Shown here: positions 1-7,604 of the stretch, one piece after another
How the letters are laid out: each line of letters starts with the position of its first letter
Position numbering within the stretch: position 1 is the first letter of the stretch
Source: Spirochaetaceae bacterium
GTDB lineage: Bacteria; Spirochaetota; Spirochaetia; SZUA-6; Bin103
DNA length: 19,268 bases
Direction: 5' to 3'
Assembly (NCBI GenBank): GCA_028818385.1
Contig: JAPPNY010000063.1
Span: forward strand, 1 to 19,268
Made by a program: the position numbers and the translations under genes
Notes under the pieces: generated by a model
Databases searched by the model: none
Told to the model about the DNA's origin: nothing
What the model saw: only the letters and a program-made list of their open reading frames with translations

Positions 1-722
1 GCCGCCATCAGCGCCGGCTCGTCGATGATGCCGCCGCGGCTGACGTTGACCAGGTAGGCGGTCGGCTTCATCCGCGCAAGCTCCTCGGCGCCGATCAGGT
101 GGTACGTCTCCGGCACCAGCGGGCAGGTGACCGCCACCGCGTCGGCGCGCGCCAGGAACGCGTGCAGGTGCTCCCGCGTCGGCGGCAGCAACTCGGCGAC
201 GCCGTCGGGGGCCGGCCCGGCGCTCTTCACCGGGTCCAGCGCCAGCACGGTCATCTCGTAGCCGGCGGCGCGCTGCGCGGTGTGCATACCGAATCCCCCC
301 AGCCCGATGATCAGGAGCGTGCCGCCGCTCAGGGACATGACCGTGGCCTGTTCCCAACGCCGGGTGGACGCCGCGTGCACGACGCCGCGGCTCAGAGCCA
401 GCAGCAGCGCCCACGCGTGCTCGGCGCCCTGCGCGGCGTACTTGCCGGCCATGTTGGTCAGGGTGAACGGCAGCGCCGCGGCTTCCGGGGACAGCACCAT
501 GTCCAGGCCGGCGCTGAAGGAGTGCGCCCACTTCAGGTTGCGCGCCGCCAGGAACACGTCCGGCGTGAGCGTGCCCATGGCCACCTCGACCTCCGGCGCC
601 GCCGCCAGCGCCACCGCCGGATCGTCGGTGTGGGTCACCTCGTGCCCGCCGTGGCGCCGGGCCACGGCATCGAGCTCCGCGCGCTGCGCGGGGGTGAAGG
701 AAAAGCTGACCAGGATTTTCAT
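1..722 (-). CDS. D-2-hydroxyacid dehydrogenase, NAD-binding (C-terminus outside window)
   Basis: This is an NAD(P)-dependent oxidoreductase of the D-isomer-specific 2-hydroxyacid dehydrogenase family, which interconverts 2-hydroxy and 2-keto acids in the cytoplasm. The visible 240 residues begin MKILVSFSFTPAQRAELDAV. They contain the Rossmann dinucleotide-binding motif GLGGFG and the conserved NVSRGGIIDE stretch, whose Arg is the substrate-binding catalytic Arg of the family. The later catalytic Glu and His lie beyond base 1, so the gene is partial only because the window ends. The start ATG (722-720) follows TGAGGTATCAGC, which contains a GAGG ribosome site. It lies 17 nt after the stop of the upstream PhyH gene, so it is probably the third gene of the 2985-to-1 operon. 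Family assignment is firm; the substrate is unknown. Confidence 0.9.
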   Translation of the reverse strand, partial: MKILVSFSFTPAQRAELDAVARRHGGHEVTHTDDPAVALAAAPEVEVAMGTLTPDVFLAARNLKWAHSFSAGLDMVLSPEAAALPFTLTNMAGKYAAQGAEHAWALLLALSRGVVHAASTRRWEQATVMSLSGGTLLIIGLGGFGMHTAQRAAGYEMTVLALDPVKSAGPAPDGVAELLPPTREHLHAFLARADAVAVTCPLVPETYHLIGAEELARMKPTAYLVNVSRGGIIDEPALMA

Positions 723-739
723 GCTGATACCTCAGGGTG

Positions 740-1951
740 CTACGGTGTGAACTTGGCCTGTTCGTTCGACTGGCCGATGCCCCGCACGACGGGTTCGGTC
801 AGCCATCGCTCCGCCGCTTCCTTCAGGTACGGGGTGCCGGTCTCCGCTCCGAGTCGGTCGAAGAAGTGCCAGCTCGCGGTGGCGGGAGCCGGGCCATCAT
901 CGCGCGTCAGCTCCTCGTGCGGGCAGGCGTATACGCGGCAGACGTCGGCCGAGCCGTCGCCCACCAGGTAGTCGCCCACGTAGCTGACCCAGGGCAGATC
1001 GCCGCCGAGCTGCGGACGCGCGGCGCCCATCAGCGCGTCGATCACGTTGTCGTCGTCGGTGCCGACCCGCTTCATGGCCGGCTGCGCCGCCCCGCCGGGC
1101 ACCGCCGGCGACCCGTCCGGCCCGTCCAGGACTAGGAACCGGTCCGCCTCCTCCAACAGCAGCTTGGTCTGCGCGACACGGCCCTCGATGCGGTTCTCCA
1201 GCAACTCCGCGCCGGCGGCGTCGAACAGCTCCGCCGAGTGCTCGCGGAACAGGTAGGGCCCGCAACCCGGCGGCGCGCTGCGCGCCCGGTACTTGTTGTA
1301 GACGCCGAAGCGCAGCGTCTCGGAACGATTTCCGAACGCCTGGTGCCACGTGAACATGTCCATGAAGGCGACCTGTCCGCGCCGCAGCCTGGTGTCCTGG
1401 AACGGCCGGAGCTGGTCGCCCCGCGCCCGCTCCACGTGCGTGATCCGTCCCCGGCGCGCCAGCCTGGGGATCTTGTGCGATCCCGGTGACACCAGCAGCG
1501 GGCCGATCTCCTCGGTGTAGTCGACCAGCGGCACGATGACGAACAGCCAGCGCATCGAGGAGCCGACCGGCCGGTACGGCTTGTAGTCGCAATGCGCGGA
1601 CTCGTGCGTCCCCTGATAGTCGCCGCCGGTGCCCTGGCTGCCGGGCGGCATCGCGTAGATCACGAAGGCCGAGATGCGGATCTCGTCCTCCAGCAGCTCG
1701 GAGACGGCGGCCGTTACCTGCGGGTGATCGACCACGCGGCGCACGTCGGCCAGCCGCAGGCTGTCCTCGGACAGGGTGTACTTGCCCGGATCCGGAAAGT
1801 GCCTGCCCACGCCGATGTGGCGCTGCGTCACGAACTCGGAACGGACCGCATCGGCCAGCCCGTCGATCTCGTCCTTGCTCATCAGGTCCGGCACGACCAG
1901 GAAGCCGTCGTCGCGGAAGCGGGCGATCTGTGCGGGGCTCAGGACTCCCAT
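740..1951 (-). CDS. Phytanoyl-CoA dioxygenase (PhyH) family protein, 403 aa
   Basis: This is a predicted Fe(II)/2-oxoglutarate-dependent oxygenase of the PhyH fold, a family that hydroxylates diverse small molecules. The N-terminus (LSPAQIARFRDDGFLVVPDL) is the typical PhyH opening. The HxD iron-binding motif is the HCD in THESAHCDYKPYRP. A GSHK turn and the distal FTWHQAFGN His, followed by an Arg in SETLRFGVY, give the third iron ligand and the 2-oxoglutarate anchor. At 403 residues it is longer than most family members (about 250-300), with an extra C-terminal region of about 130 residues I do not recognise. Its ATG lies inside the 3' end of the preceding dehydrogenase gene (13-nt overlap), which suggests translational coupling. 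The stop is TAG. Substrate cannot be inferred. Confidence 0.88.
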   Translation of the reverse strand: MGVLSPAQIARFRDDGFLVVPDLMSKDEIDGLADAVRSEFVTQRHIGVGRHFPDPGKYTLSEDSLRLADVRRVVDHPQVTAAVSELLEDEIRISAFVIYAMPPGSQGTGGDYQGTHESAHCDYKPYRPVGSSMRWLFVIVPLVDYTEEIGPLLVSPGSHKIPRLARRGRITHVERARGDQLRPFQDTRLRRGQVAFMDMFTWHQAFGNRSETLRFGVYNKYRARSAPPGCGPYLFREHSAELFDAAGAELLENRIEGRVAQTKLLLEEADRFLVLDGPDGSPAVPGGAAQPAMKRVGTDDDNVIDALMGAARPQLGGDLPWVSYVGDYLVGDGSADVCRVYACPHEELTRDDGPAPATASWHFFDRLGAETGTPYLKEAAERWLTEPVVRGIGQSNEQAKFTP

Positions 1952-2985
1952 GTGAACACCACCTTGCCGGTCGCGCCCGCGTCGAACACCCGGAACGCCT
2001 CCTCGGCCTGGTCGATCGTATAGCGATGGGTGATCAGCTCCTCCAGCGGGATGTCCCGCTCCAGCACGTGATCGACGATCTCCTCGAACTGGCCCAGGTT
2101 GTAGATCCAGGATCCCATCAGGGTGAGCTGGCGCATGATCATGCCGCGGAACGCGTCAAGCTCGAACGGCTCGCCGACGCCGATCAGCCCCAGCCGCGCC
2201 CACTTGCCGGCGGCCGCCACCATCGCCTGCTGCGCCCGCGGGCTGCCCGAGTAGTCGGCGGCGGCGTCCAGCCCGCGTCCGCCGGTCATCTCCAGCAGCT
2301 CGGCGACCGCGTCCTGACAGGAGACGTCGATTACCCGCTCGGCGCCCATGCCCCGCGCCAGCCGCAACCGTTCCGGCTGCAGGTCCAGCCCCACCACACG
2401 CGCCCCGCGCGCGACCGCGAACGCGACGGCGCACAGGCCCACCGGGCCGAGCCCGAAGATGCCCACGGTGTCAGCGCCGGACGGGTCGATGCGCTGGATC
2501 GACTGGTACGCCGTGCCGCCGGCGCAGGAGAGCACCACGGCGCGGTCGAAGCTCAGCGCATCCGGAATGCGCATGCAGTTGCGCGCCGGCGCTAGCGCGT
2601 AGTCCGCGGACGAGCCGTCGTGCACGGACCCGTAGCCCGTTCGCTCCGGGCAGAACATCACCTCGCCCCGGCGGCAGTAGCCACAGCTCTCGCAGCCGAC
2701 GTGCTGGTAGACGGTCACCCGGTCCCCCGGCGCGACCGAGGTGACGTTGGCGCCGACCGCCTCCACCACGCCGCACGGCTCGTGGCCGGGAATGGTGTCG
2801 GGCGACCCGTTGAACGACTCGCGGAACTCCACCAGCTCGTCCCAGCTCTTGCGGTAGAAGTGCATGTCGGTTCCGCAGATGGAGGAGGCCGCCATCCGAA
2901 CCAGCGCCTGCTCGGGTCCGGGTTCCGGAATCGGCAACTCGCGAACCTCCAGTCCACGGTCCCCGGTGAAGACGACGCCTTTCAT
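1939..2985 (-). CDS. Zinc-dependent medium-chain alcohol dehydrogenase, 348 aa
   Basis: This is a cytoplasmic NAD(P)-dependent alcohol or polyol dehydrogenase of the MDR superfamily. Catalytic zinc residues are visible in SICGTDMH (Cys) and GHEPCG (His, Glu). The structural-zinc cluster is the CESCGYCRRGEVMFC segment with four Cys. The Rossmann loop is GIFGLGPVGL. Length is normal for the family. I chose the ATG at 2985 (MKGVVFTGDR), although the frame stays open to a further start at 3036, because AGGAGG sits 6 nt upstream and MDR homology begins there. It is the first gene of a minus-strand operon with the PhyH dioxygenase and the 2-hydroxyacid dehydrogenase. That grouping suggests oxidative catabolism of an alcohol or hydroxy-acid intermediate (inference). 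Confidence 0.92.
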   Translation of the reverse strand: MKGVVFTGDRGLEVRELPIPEPGPEQALVRMAASSICGTDMHFYRKSWDELVEFRESFNGSPDTIPGHEPCGVVEAVGANVTSVAPGDRVTVYQHVGCESCGYCRRGEVMFCPERTGYGSVHDGSSADYALAPARNCMRIPDALSFDRAVVLSCAGGTAYQSIQRIDPSGADTVGIFGLGPVGLCAVAFAVARGARVVGLDLQPERLRLARGMGAERVIDVSCQDAVAELLEMTGGRGLDAAADYSGSPRAQQAMVAAAGKWARLGLIGVGEPFELDAFRGMIMRQLTLMGSWIYNLGQFEEIVDHVLERDIPLEELITHRYTIDQAEEAFRVFDAGATGKVVFTWES

Positions 2986-2991
2986 CGTGTT

Positions 2992-2997
2992 CCTCCT
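2992..2997 (-). promoter_or_regulatory. Ribosome binding site deciding the dehydrogenase start
   Basis: AGGAGG on the minus strand, spaced 6 nt from ATG 2985. It selects this start over the in-frame upstream ATG at 3036. Confidence 0.8.
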
Positions 2998-3027
2998 CGC
3001 CCCACGCTGGGTTGCCTGCCCGGCACA

Positions 3028-3038
3028 GGGTAGCAAAT
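3028..3038 (+). promoter_or_regulatory. Candidate -10 element upstream of the second PhyH gene
   Basis: GGGTAGCAAAT lies 30 nt before ATG 3069 in the 83-nt divergent spacer. It resembles the TGGTA-type elements near 4838, 9990 and 18991, but no convincing -35 is visible. The reverse strand of the same spacer must also carry the dehydrogenase operon promoter, which I could not pinpoint. Confidence 0.25.
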
Positions 3039-3068
3039 ACTGGGGCAGCGCACCGAGACGCTCGATCC

Positions 3069-3878
3069 ATGATACTCGACGACCGGCAGCTCGCCTTCTA
3101 CCGGACCTTCGGATTCCTGCGCTTCCCGGCGCTGTTCGCGGACGAGGTCGGCGAGATCACCGCCGCCTTCGAGCGCATCTGGGCCGCCAGCGGCCGCGTC
3201 CACGACCACCGGGAACGTTCGATGCTCATCCCGTTCGCGGACCGGGACGAGTACCTGTGCGGCCTGCTGGACGATCCGCGCATCGACTGCGTGGTCGCCA
3301 GCCTGCTGGGGCAGGACTACAACTACGCGGGCAGCGACGGCAACTACTACGTCGGCGACACCAACTGGCACTCCGACCACGACCTCGCGGATCCGTACCA
3401 CTCGCTGAAGATCGCCTTCTACCTCGACCCCGTGGACGCCGGTTCAGGCTGCCTGCGCGTGTTCCCGGGGAGCTACCACGCCGGCGACCGCTACGCGGAC
3501 GGCCTCCACCGGGCGGTGCCCCTCACCCTCCACGCCCGTAGCGACGAGTTCTGGGGCATGGACGGCAGCGACCTGCCCGGCTACGCCATCGCCTCGACCC
3601 CCGGCGACATGCTGCTGTTCAATCACAAGACCAAGCACAGCTCCTGGGGCGGCGGCACCGAGCGGCGCATGTTCACCTACAACTTCGAGGAGCACATGGC
3701 GGGTCCGGCGCTGCCGCACCTGGTCGAGCTCCTGACCGGCTCCGTCAAGCGGGGCGGCACGGTCTATGCGGAGCCGTTGCTGCGCACCGCCGGGCCTGCG
3801 CGCATGCGGCACCTGGCGCAGCGCCTGCAGGTCACGCGGGAACACGGACTCGACCAACCCCAAGGAGGACACCCATGA
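3069..3878 (+). CDS. Phytanoyl-CoA dioxygenase (PhyH) family protein, 269 aa
   Basis: This is a second Fe(II)/2-oxoglutarate-type oxygenase, transcribed divergently from the dehydrogenase operon. It opens with MILDDRQLAFYRTFGFLRFP, a typical PhyH N-terminus. It has the HxD iron motif as HSD in NWHSDHDL, then FYLDPVDAGSGCLRVFPGS. The distal iron-ligand/2OG-anchor region is LLFNHKTKHSSWGGGTERRMF with His and Arg. Length fits the family. The frame extends upstream to 3012, but homology starts at the ATG at 3069, so I use that. No strong Shine-Dalgarno is seen. The stop overlaps the next gene's ATG (ATGA at 3875-3878), so the two are coupled. It is clearly diverged from the 403-residue PhyH at 1951-740. 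Substrate unknown. Confidence 0.88.
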   Translation: MILDDRQLAFYRTFGFLRFPALFADEVGEITAAFERIWAASGRVHDHRERSMLIPFADRDEYLCGLLDDPRIDCVVASLLGQDYNYAGSDGNYYVGDTNWHSDHDLADPYHSLKIAFYLDPVDAGSGCLRVFPGSYHAGDRYADGLHRAVPLTLHARSDEFWGMDGSDLPGYAIASTPGDMLLFNHKTKHSSWGGGTERRMFTYNFEEHMAGPALPHLVELLTGSVKRGGTVYAEPLLRTAGPARMRHLAQRLQVTREHGLDQPQGGHP

Positions 3879-4246
3879 AGAACCCGGTCGTTCACTTCGA
3901 GATACAGTCACAGGATCCGGCGGCGCTGCGCGCGTTCTATGGCGAGCTGTTCGACTGGCAGATGGACGTCCATGACGCGATCGACTACAGCGTCATCACG
4001 ACCAAGGCACCGGACGATCCGGACGGCATCAACGGAGGCATCATGCACATGAAGGAAGGCGGCCCCACCGCGCTCACCTTCTACGTGCAGGTGGACGACA
4101 TCGAGGCAAGCCTCAAGCGGGCGGTGGAGCTGGGAGCAACGGTGATCGTACCCGTGACCACCATTCCGAAGACGGTGACCTTCGCGCTGTTCGCCGATCC
4201 GCAGGGCAACTGCATCGGCATGGCCGCCAGCCAGATCCCCGACTGA
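3875..4246 (+). CDS. VOC (glyoxalase/bleomycin-resistance fold) family protein, 123 aa
   Basis: This is a small vicinal-oxygen-chelate fold protein. It begins MKNPVVHFEIQSQDPAALRA with the usual FYGELFDWQ helix. The second half-module has the FYVQVDDIEASLKRAVELGA repeat and the family-typical FALFADPQGNCIGM ending. Such proteins may be metal-dependent lyases, isomerases, dioxygenases or binding proteins, so no specific reaction can be named. AAGGAGG (3862-3868) lies 6 nt before the ATG, and ATGA overlaps the stop of the upstream PhyH gene. It is therefore co-translated with that dioxygenase and plausibly works in the same pathway. Confidence 0.85.
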   Translation: MKNPVVHFEIQSQDPAALRAFYGELFDWQMDVHDAIDYSVITTKAPDDPDGINGGIMHMKEGGPTALTFYVQVDDIEASLKRAVELGATVIVPVTTIPKTVTFALFADPQGNCIGMAASQIPD

Positions 4247-4261
4247 GCCGGCCCGCCGGGG

Positions 4262-4780
4262 CTACCCCCGCGTCGCCAGCCGGTACTCCTTCGTGTCGGC
4301 CAGCCCGCGAATGCGGATGGCCTCCGGCATCGGCTGCACCTCCACGACATCCGGATACGGCCAGTAGTACAGGTTCACGTCGTCGAAGTCGCGGGCGTTG
4401 CTGAGCGGCCACAGCACCGACCCGGGGCCCTTTTCGGAGTTGTCGATCACCGCCACCAGCGGCGCGCCCGCCTCCGCGAAGCCCGCGCGCCAGCGCCGCC
4501 AGTGCTCCAGGTCCTGTCGTTTGCCCTTGGGCGACACGACGATGTGCTCGGCCGGGCAGTAGGGGGCGAGTCCCAGGGCGTCGAGCACCTCCACTACCTC
4601 CCACCGCTCGTGGGTGGTCACGATCGCCAACGCGTACGCGTGCTTCATCGCCTCCAGATCGGCGATGGAAAGCCGCGTCTCGGCGTCCAGGCGGCCTTCC
4701 CTCACCTGGCGCTGAGTCTCCGGAATGGAAGGCAGCCGAGCCGCCGTGCGCAGGCTCAGGGCGATCACTTGCTTGCTCAT
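4262..4780 (-). CDS. Hypothetical protein, possibly HAD-like, 172 aa
   Basis: I do not recognise a specific family. The protein begins MSKQVIALSLRTAARLPSIP. Its centre (ALAIVTTHERWEVVEVLDAL, then HIVVSPKGKRQDLEHW, then LVAVIDNSEKG) resembles HAD-superfamily motifs II (Thr), III (Lys) and IV (acidic). No motif-I nucleophile Asp (DxD) is visible, so phosphatase activity is doubtful. The frame is open to a start at 4858, but the upstream stretch is Arg/Pro-rich, so ATG 4780 is preferred; no strong ribosome site supports either. It is convergent with the VOC gene (15-nt gap) and divergent from the ATPase remnant at 4870. Coding is supported by a long frame with balanced composition; function is open. 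Confidence 0.55.
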   Translation of the reverse strand: MSKQVIALSLRTAARLPSIPETQRQVREGRLDAETRLSIADLEAMKHAYALAIVTTHERWEVVEVLDALGLAPYCPAEHIVVSPKGKRQDLEHWRRWRAGFAEAGAPLVAVIDNSEKGPGSVLWPLSNARDFDDVNLYYWPYPDVVEVQPMPEAIRIRGLADTKEYRLATRG

Positions 4781-4837
4781 CGCGTCCGGGGAGCCTACCG
4801 GCCGTGGTCCGGGACGGGCAACCCGACGCGGGCGCCG

Positions 4838-4846
4838 TGGTAGAGT
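4838..4846 (+). promoter_or_regulatory. Candidate extended -10 of the broken ATPase copy
   Basis: TGGTAGAGT followed by CCGCGG, 23 nt before the GTG at 4870. A very similar TGGTACGAT followed by CCGCGG lies at 9990 before the other ATPase copy, so this may be a conserved promoter of the ABC-2 operon. The -35 is not clear. Confidence 0.35.
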
Positions 4847-4869
4847 CCGCGGCTTCAACGGCCACCACG

Positions 4870-5140
4870 GTGACGGGGAATCACACGGGGATACGGGTCC
4901 GCGACATCGCGCGCGAGTTCAAGCGCCAGCGACGCCGACCCGGGACTGGGCGGCGCGGTGCGCAGTCTGTTCGCGCCCGAGTTCGACGTGCTCACCGCGG
5001 TCGACCGCATCTCGTTCGACATCGAGCCGGGCGAGTTGGTCGGCTACATCGGCCCCAACGGCGCCGGCAAGTCGACCACGATCAAGATGCGGGTAGGCAT
5101 CCTGGTGCCGACCGGCGGCTTCATTGCACCGAACCGCTGA
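4870..5140 (+). pseudogene. 5' fragment of a COG4586-type ABC transporter ATPase gene (frameshifted and truncated)
   Basis: The GTG at 4870 starts a frame reading MTGNHTGIRVRDIAREFKRQ, which looks like the natural N-terminal strand of an ABC-2 ATPase. At about 4945 one extra base (CCCGGGACTGGG here, CCGGGGCTGGG in the other copy) shifts the frame. The sequence then continues in another frame as VRSLFAPEFDVLTAVDRISF with Walker A GPNGAGKST. Homology ends at 5119 just after PTGG, and a foreign tail stops at 5140. Q-loop, signature, Walker B and H-loop are all absent, so this cannot be an active ATPase. The residue after TTIKM is Arg where the other copy has Leu. The 3' part resembles the copy at 10023-10934 at about 94% over 174 bp. 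Confidence 0.85.
4946..5119 (+). repeat. Left copy of 174-bp direct repeat (ATPase Walker A region)
   Basis: This aligns without gaps to 10011-10184 (constant offset 5,065). I count 10 mismatches by eye, about 94% identity. It covers the Walker A segment of the ATPase and brackets the exporter cassette and antitoxin remnant. Confidence 0.85.
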
Positions 5141-5215
5141 AGCGCACGGTCGCGGCCACCGAGTCGATGTACCTGATGCTCGGGACCGTGTTCGACCTCG
5201 CGAGTGTCGTCTCCG

Positions 5216-5224
5216 TAGTACAGT
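5216..5224 (+). promoter_or_regulatory. Candidate -10 immediately upstream of the adaptor gene
   Basis: TAGTACAGT ends 8 nt before GTG 5233. The paralogous adaptor gene has TGGTATAGGAT at the equivalent place before its TTG start. If both are promoters, both transcripts would be near-leaderless. No Shine-Dalgarno is visible at either start. Confidence 0.25.
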
Positions 5225-5232
5225 CTCAGATC

Positions 5233-5697
5233 GTGTCGTCTGCGGGTCGCTTCTACGCGCGGCGCAACTCCTGGTACGCGCGGCTGCTCGTACGCACGCC
5301 GGCCGGATTCCTGCTGGTGTTCGGGGGCATCGTGGTGTGCGCGTGGCTCGTGGCGACCCGCGTCGAGCTGACACGGTACGTCACCGTACCGGTGGAACGG
5401 CACGGCTCCATGCTCGTCGGGACCGCGCAACCGTCGATGCTGCGGGCCATCGGGATCGGCGGGGAGATCCCCTGGCGTGCCGGCCAGAGCGTGGCTTCAC
5501 CAGGGACGCTCGTCTCCTGGGAGGAGTCCGGCGGTGACGACACCGCGCGCTTCGTCGTGAGGGTAGAGGGTACAGACGACGCGGACGCGACGCGCTCGCC
5601 ACGCGAAGGCGACGCGATCACGGTCGATCTGGCAGCAGGCACGGAGACGCTGCTCGACCGCGTGCGGAGCCGGGCACTGGGGAGACGCGCGCGGTGA
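5233..5697 (+). CDS. Single-pass membrane protein, minimal HlyD-like adaptor of exporter cassette 1, 154 aa
   Basis: This is a small membrane protein that opens the first exporter cassette. A basic, aromatic N-terminus (FYARRNSWYARLLVRTPAG) leads into one hydrophobic helix at about residues 28-45 (FLLVFGGIVVCAWLVA). An extracytoplasmic domain of about 105 residues follows, ending VDLAAGTETLLDRVRSRALG. The end resembles the C-terminal tail of HlyD/periplasmic-adaptor proteins (GxxVxVxxxxGxxxLLxxxxxxL), but the coiled-coil hairpin and most of the lipoyl domain are missing. The paralogue at 18986-18522 has the same layout. The frame is open from 4804. I chose GTG 5233 because it gives 154 residues, exactly the length of the paralogue from its TTG; ATG 5167 is the alternative. 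Its stop overlaps the next GTG (GTGA). Confidence 0.65.
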   Translation: MSSAGRFYARRNSWYARLLVRTPAGFLLVFGGIVVCAWLVATRVELTRYVTVPVERHGSMLVGTAQPSMLRAIGIGGEIPWRAGQSVASPGTLVSWEESGGDDTARFVVRVEGTDDADATRSPREGDAITVDLAAGTETLLDRVRSRALGRRAR

Positions 5698-7604
5698 GCT
5701 GGTGGTCGCTGATGGGCTCCGGCCGCCTTTCGAAGGGGGACCGGACCGCGCGGTTCCGGCAGTTGCTGCCGTTCATCCTGCGGATGACACGAGCCTACCG
5801 GAGCACGTTCCTGAACATGGGGCTATGCGTGTTCGGCGGGTCCGTCATGCTGGCGGCACTGCCGTATCTGTTCGCGCTTGTCGTGGACGAGGTCATCTAT
5901 CACCGCGACCTGGAGCTGGTTCCCTACCTCGGCATCCTGTTCGGTCTGCTGCTGATCGGCGGGCAGCTTCTGTTCGCGATCGAGATGGGGTGCTGGAGCC
6001 TGCTCAAGACGGATTTCCACACCCTCCTCCGCCTGCACACGTTCGAGCACGTGACCCACCTGGAACCGAGGATTCTGGACGGCATCGAAACCAGCGACGT
6101 CGTGACGACGATCAACAACGACATCGCGGCCTTCACGAACTTCGCACATCACGGCATGGCCATCGGCGTCGCGAATGTGGTCCAGTTCGTCCTTTCGGTC
6201 GCCATCGTCGCGACGATCGACCCGATCGCGGCCGGCATCCTGGTGGTGTGCGGGATCCTGACCTACGTGGCTACCCGCAACACGGGCCGGCTCGTGCACG
6301 CGCGGTATGGGCGGATGCGCGAGGGATACGGCCACTACGTGTCGTGGCTCTACGAGGTCATCACGGGCCGGCGCGAGATCCGGCGGCTCGGCGCCCAGGA
6401 CACGGTGACGAAGTGGTTCCTCCACCGCCACAACGGGATGTTGCGGAATCTGGTCAGGGCATGGTGGGCGGAGCTCGCCGGCGAGCGGGCGGTCGAGCTG
6501 GTCGTCGTGGCAGCCACGATCGCGATGTACGGCTGGGCAGCAACCCTGGTGGTCGTGCAATCGATGACGCTGGGAACGTTTCTGGCACTGATCGAGTACC
6601 TCACCCTCGGTCGGATCGCCCTCTCGCTGATCGGCAGGCTCAACGTCTGGGTGCAGTCCTTCTACGTACGCATGGGACGCTTGCAGCAGATGCTGGCCAG
6701 ATCGCGCGAAGTCGCCGGTCCGGTGGCTGCGGCGACGCGAACGGCCGGGAGCGACGTGCCGGAACCCGGCCCGGCCGCCCCGCCGATCGCGCCTTCGTGG
6801 GAGCGCATTCGCTCCCTGTCCGAGGGAATGCCGCCGGTCCCGGTTCTCCATACGGCCGGTGGTCGGCGCAGCTTTCAGTTCGACGCGGTTCGCTTCCGCT
6901 ACTCCACCGAAGCTGCCACCGTGCTCGACGGTCTCGACCTGAGCGCCGAGCCGGGCGAGCGCATCTCCCTGGTCGGCAGGAGTGGCGTCGGCAAGACGTC
7001 GTTGATTCAGCTCCTGCTGCGCTTCTATCGCCCGCAAAGCGGTCAGGTGTCGATCCTGGGGCGTGCTCTCGACGAGTACTCCCTGGAACAGATTCGCCAG
7101 ATGGTCGGCGTGGTGTATCAGGATCCGATTCTGTTCCCCGACACGGTACGGCGAAACCTGTCGCCGCCATGGTTCGCCGGCTCGGACGCGGATCTGGAGT
7201 CGGCGCTCGACGCCGTGGGCATGTCGGCGTGGCTGTCGCGCCAGAGCAGCGGCCTGGACACGGTTGTGGAGCAGCGAGCCACATTCTCGCGCGGCGAGCG
7301 CCAGCGCCTGGCCATCGCGCGGATGCGCCTGCGCGAGCCGCACGTCATCATCATGGACGAAGCGACATCCGGCGTGGATGACGCGCGTGAGTCGCACATC
7401 TATGCAGCCCTGAGCGGCCGGCTCCCCGACCGCACCCTCCTCATCGTGACGCACCGACTCGCCACTTCGCGGAGAGCCGACCGCGTCGTGGTGCTCGACG
7501 ACGGCAGGATCGTCGCCGACGGCAGCCATGACCACGTGCGTGCGACGTCCGCGGTGTATCGGAACCTCATGACCGAGCAGCGTAACGGTCACGGTGGCCC
7601 ATGA
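5694..7604 (+). CDS. ABC exporter half-transporter A (TMD-NBD), cassette 1, 636 aa
   Basis: This is an inner-membrane type IV ABC exporter subunit. Six hydrophobic helices fall within residues about 38-320, then a Pro/Ala-rich linker (about 345-395), then the nucleotide-binding domain. Walker A is GRSGVGKTS (428-436). The Q-loop keeps Gln in VVYQDPILF. The ABC signature is degenerate, SRGER (532-536) in place of LSGGQ. Walker B is VIIMDEATSG with catalytic Glu 556, and the H-loop His is 587. It starts with GTG overlapping the adaptor stop and overlaps the next ORF as ATGA, so all three proteins are translationally coupled. It pairs with half-transporter B at 7601. It is clearly paralogous to 18509-16728, sharing YRSTF, PYLFALVVDEVI and LVPYLGI. 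Substrate unknown. Confidence 0.92.
   Translation: MSWWSLMGSGRLSKGDRTARFRQLLPFILRMTRAYRSTFLNMGLCVFGGSVMLAALPYLFALVVDEVIYHRDLELVPYLGILFGLLLIGGQLLFAIEMGCWSLLKTDFHTLLRLHTFEHVTHLEPRILDGIETSDVVTTINNDIAAFTNFAHHGMAIGVANVVQFVLSVAIVATIDPIAAGILVVCGILTYVATRNTGRLVHARYGRMREGYGHYVSWLYEVITGRREIRRLGAQDTVTKWFLHRHNGMLRNLVRAWWAELAGERAVELVVVAATIAMYGWAATLVVVQSMTLGTFLALIEYLTLGRIALSLIGRLNVWVQSFYVRMGRLQQMLARSREVAGPVAAATRTAGSDVPEPGPAAPPIAPSWERIRSLSEGMPPVPVLHTAGGRRSFQFDAVRFRYSTEAATVLDGLDLSAEPGERISLVGRSGVGKTSLIQLLLRFYRPQSGQVSILGRALDEYSLEQIRQMVGVVYQDPILFPDTVRRNLSPPWFAGSDADLESALDAVGMSAWLSRQSSGLDTVVEQRATFSRGERQRLAIARMRLREPHVIIMDEATSGVDDARESHIYAALSGRLPDRTLLIVTHRLATSRRADRVVVLDDGRIVADGSHDHVRATSAVYRNLMTEQRNGHGGP

Noticed and set aside
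4804..5232. One 297-codon protein joining the ATPase-like start to the adaptor
   Set aside because: Residues before about 5167 come from an out-of-frame ATPase remnant; the paralogous adaptor has no such part.
5823..7592. Open frame of 589 codons on the minus strand under half-transporter A
   Set aside because: No recognisable domain, charged low-complexity composition, and it lies exactly opposite a gene with full ABC motifs.
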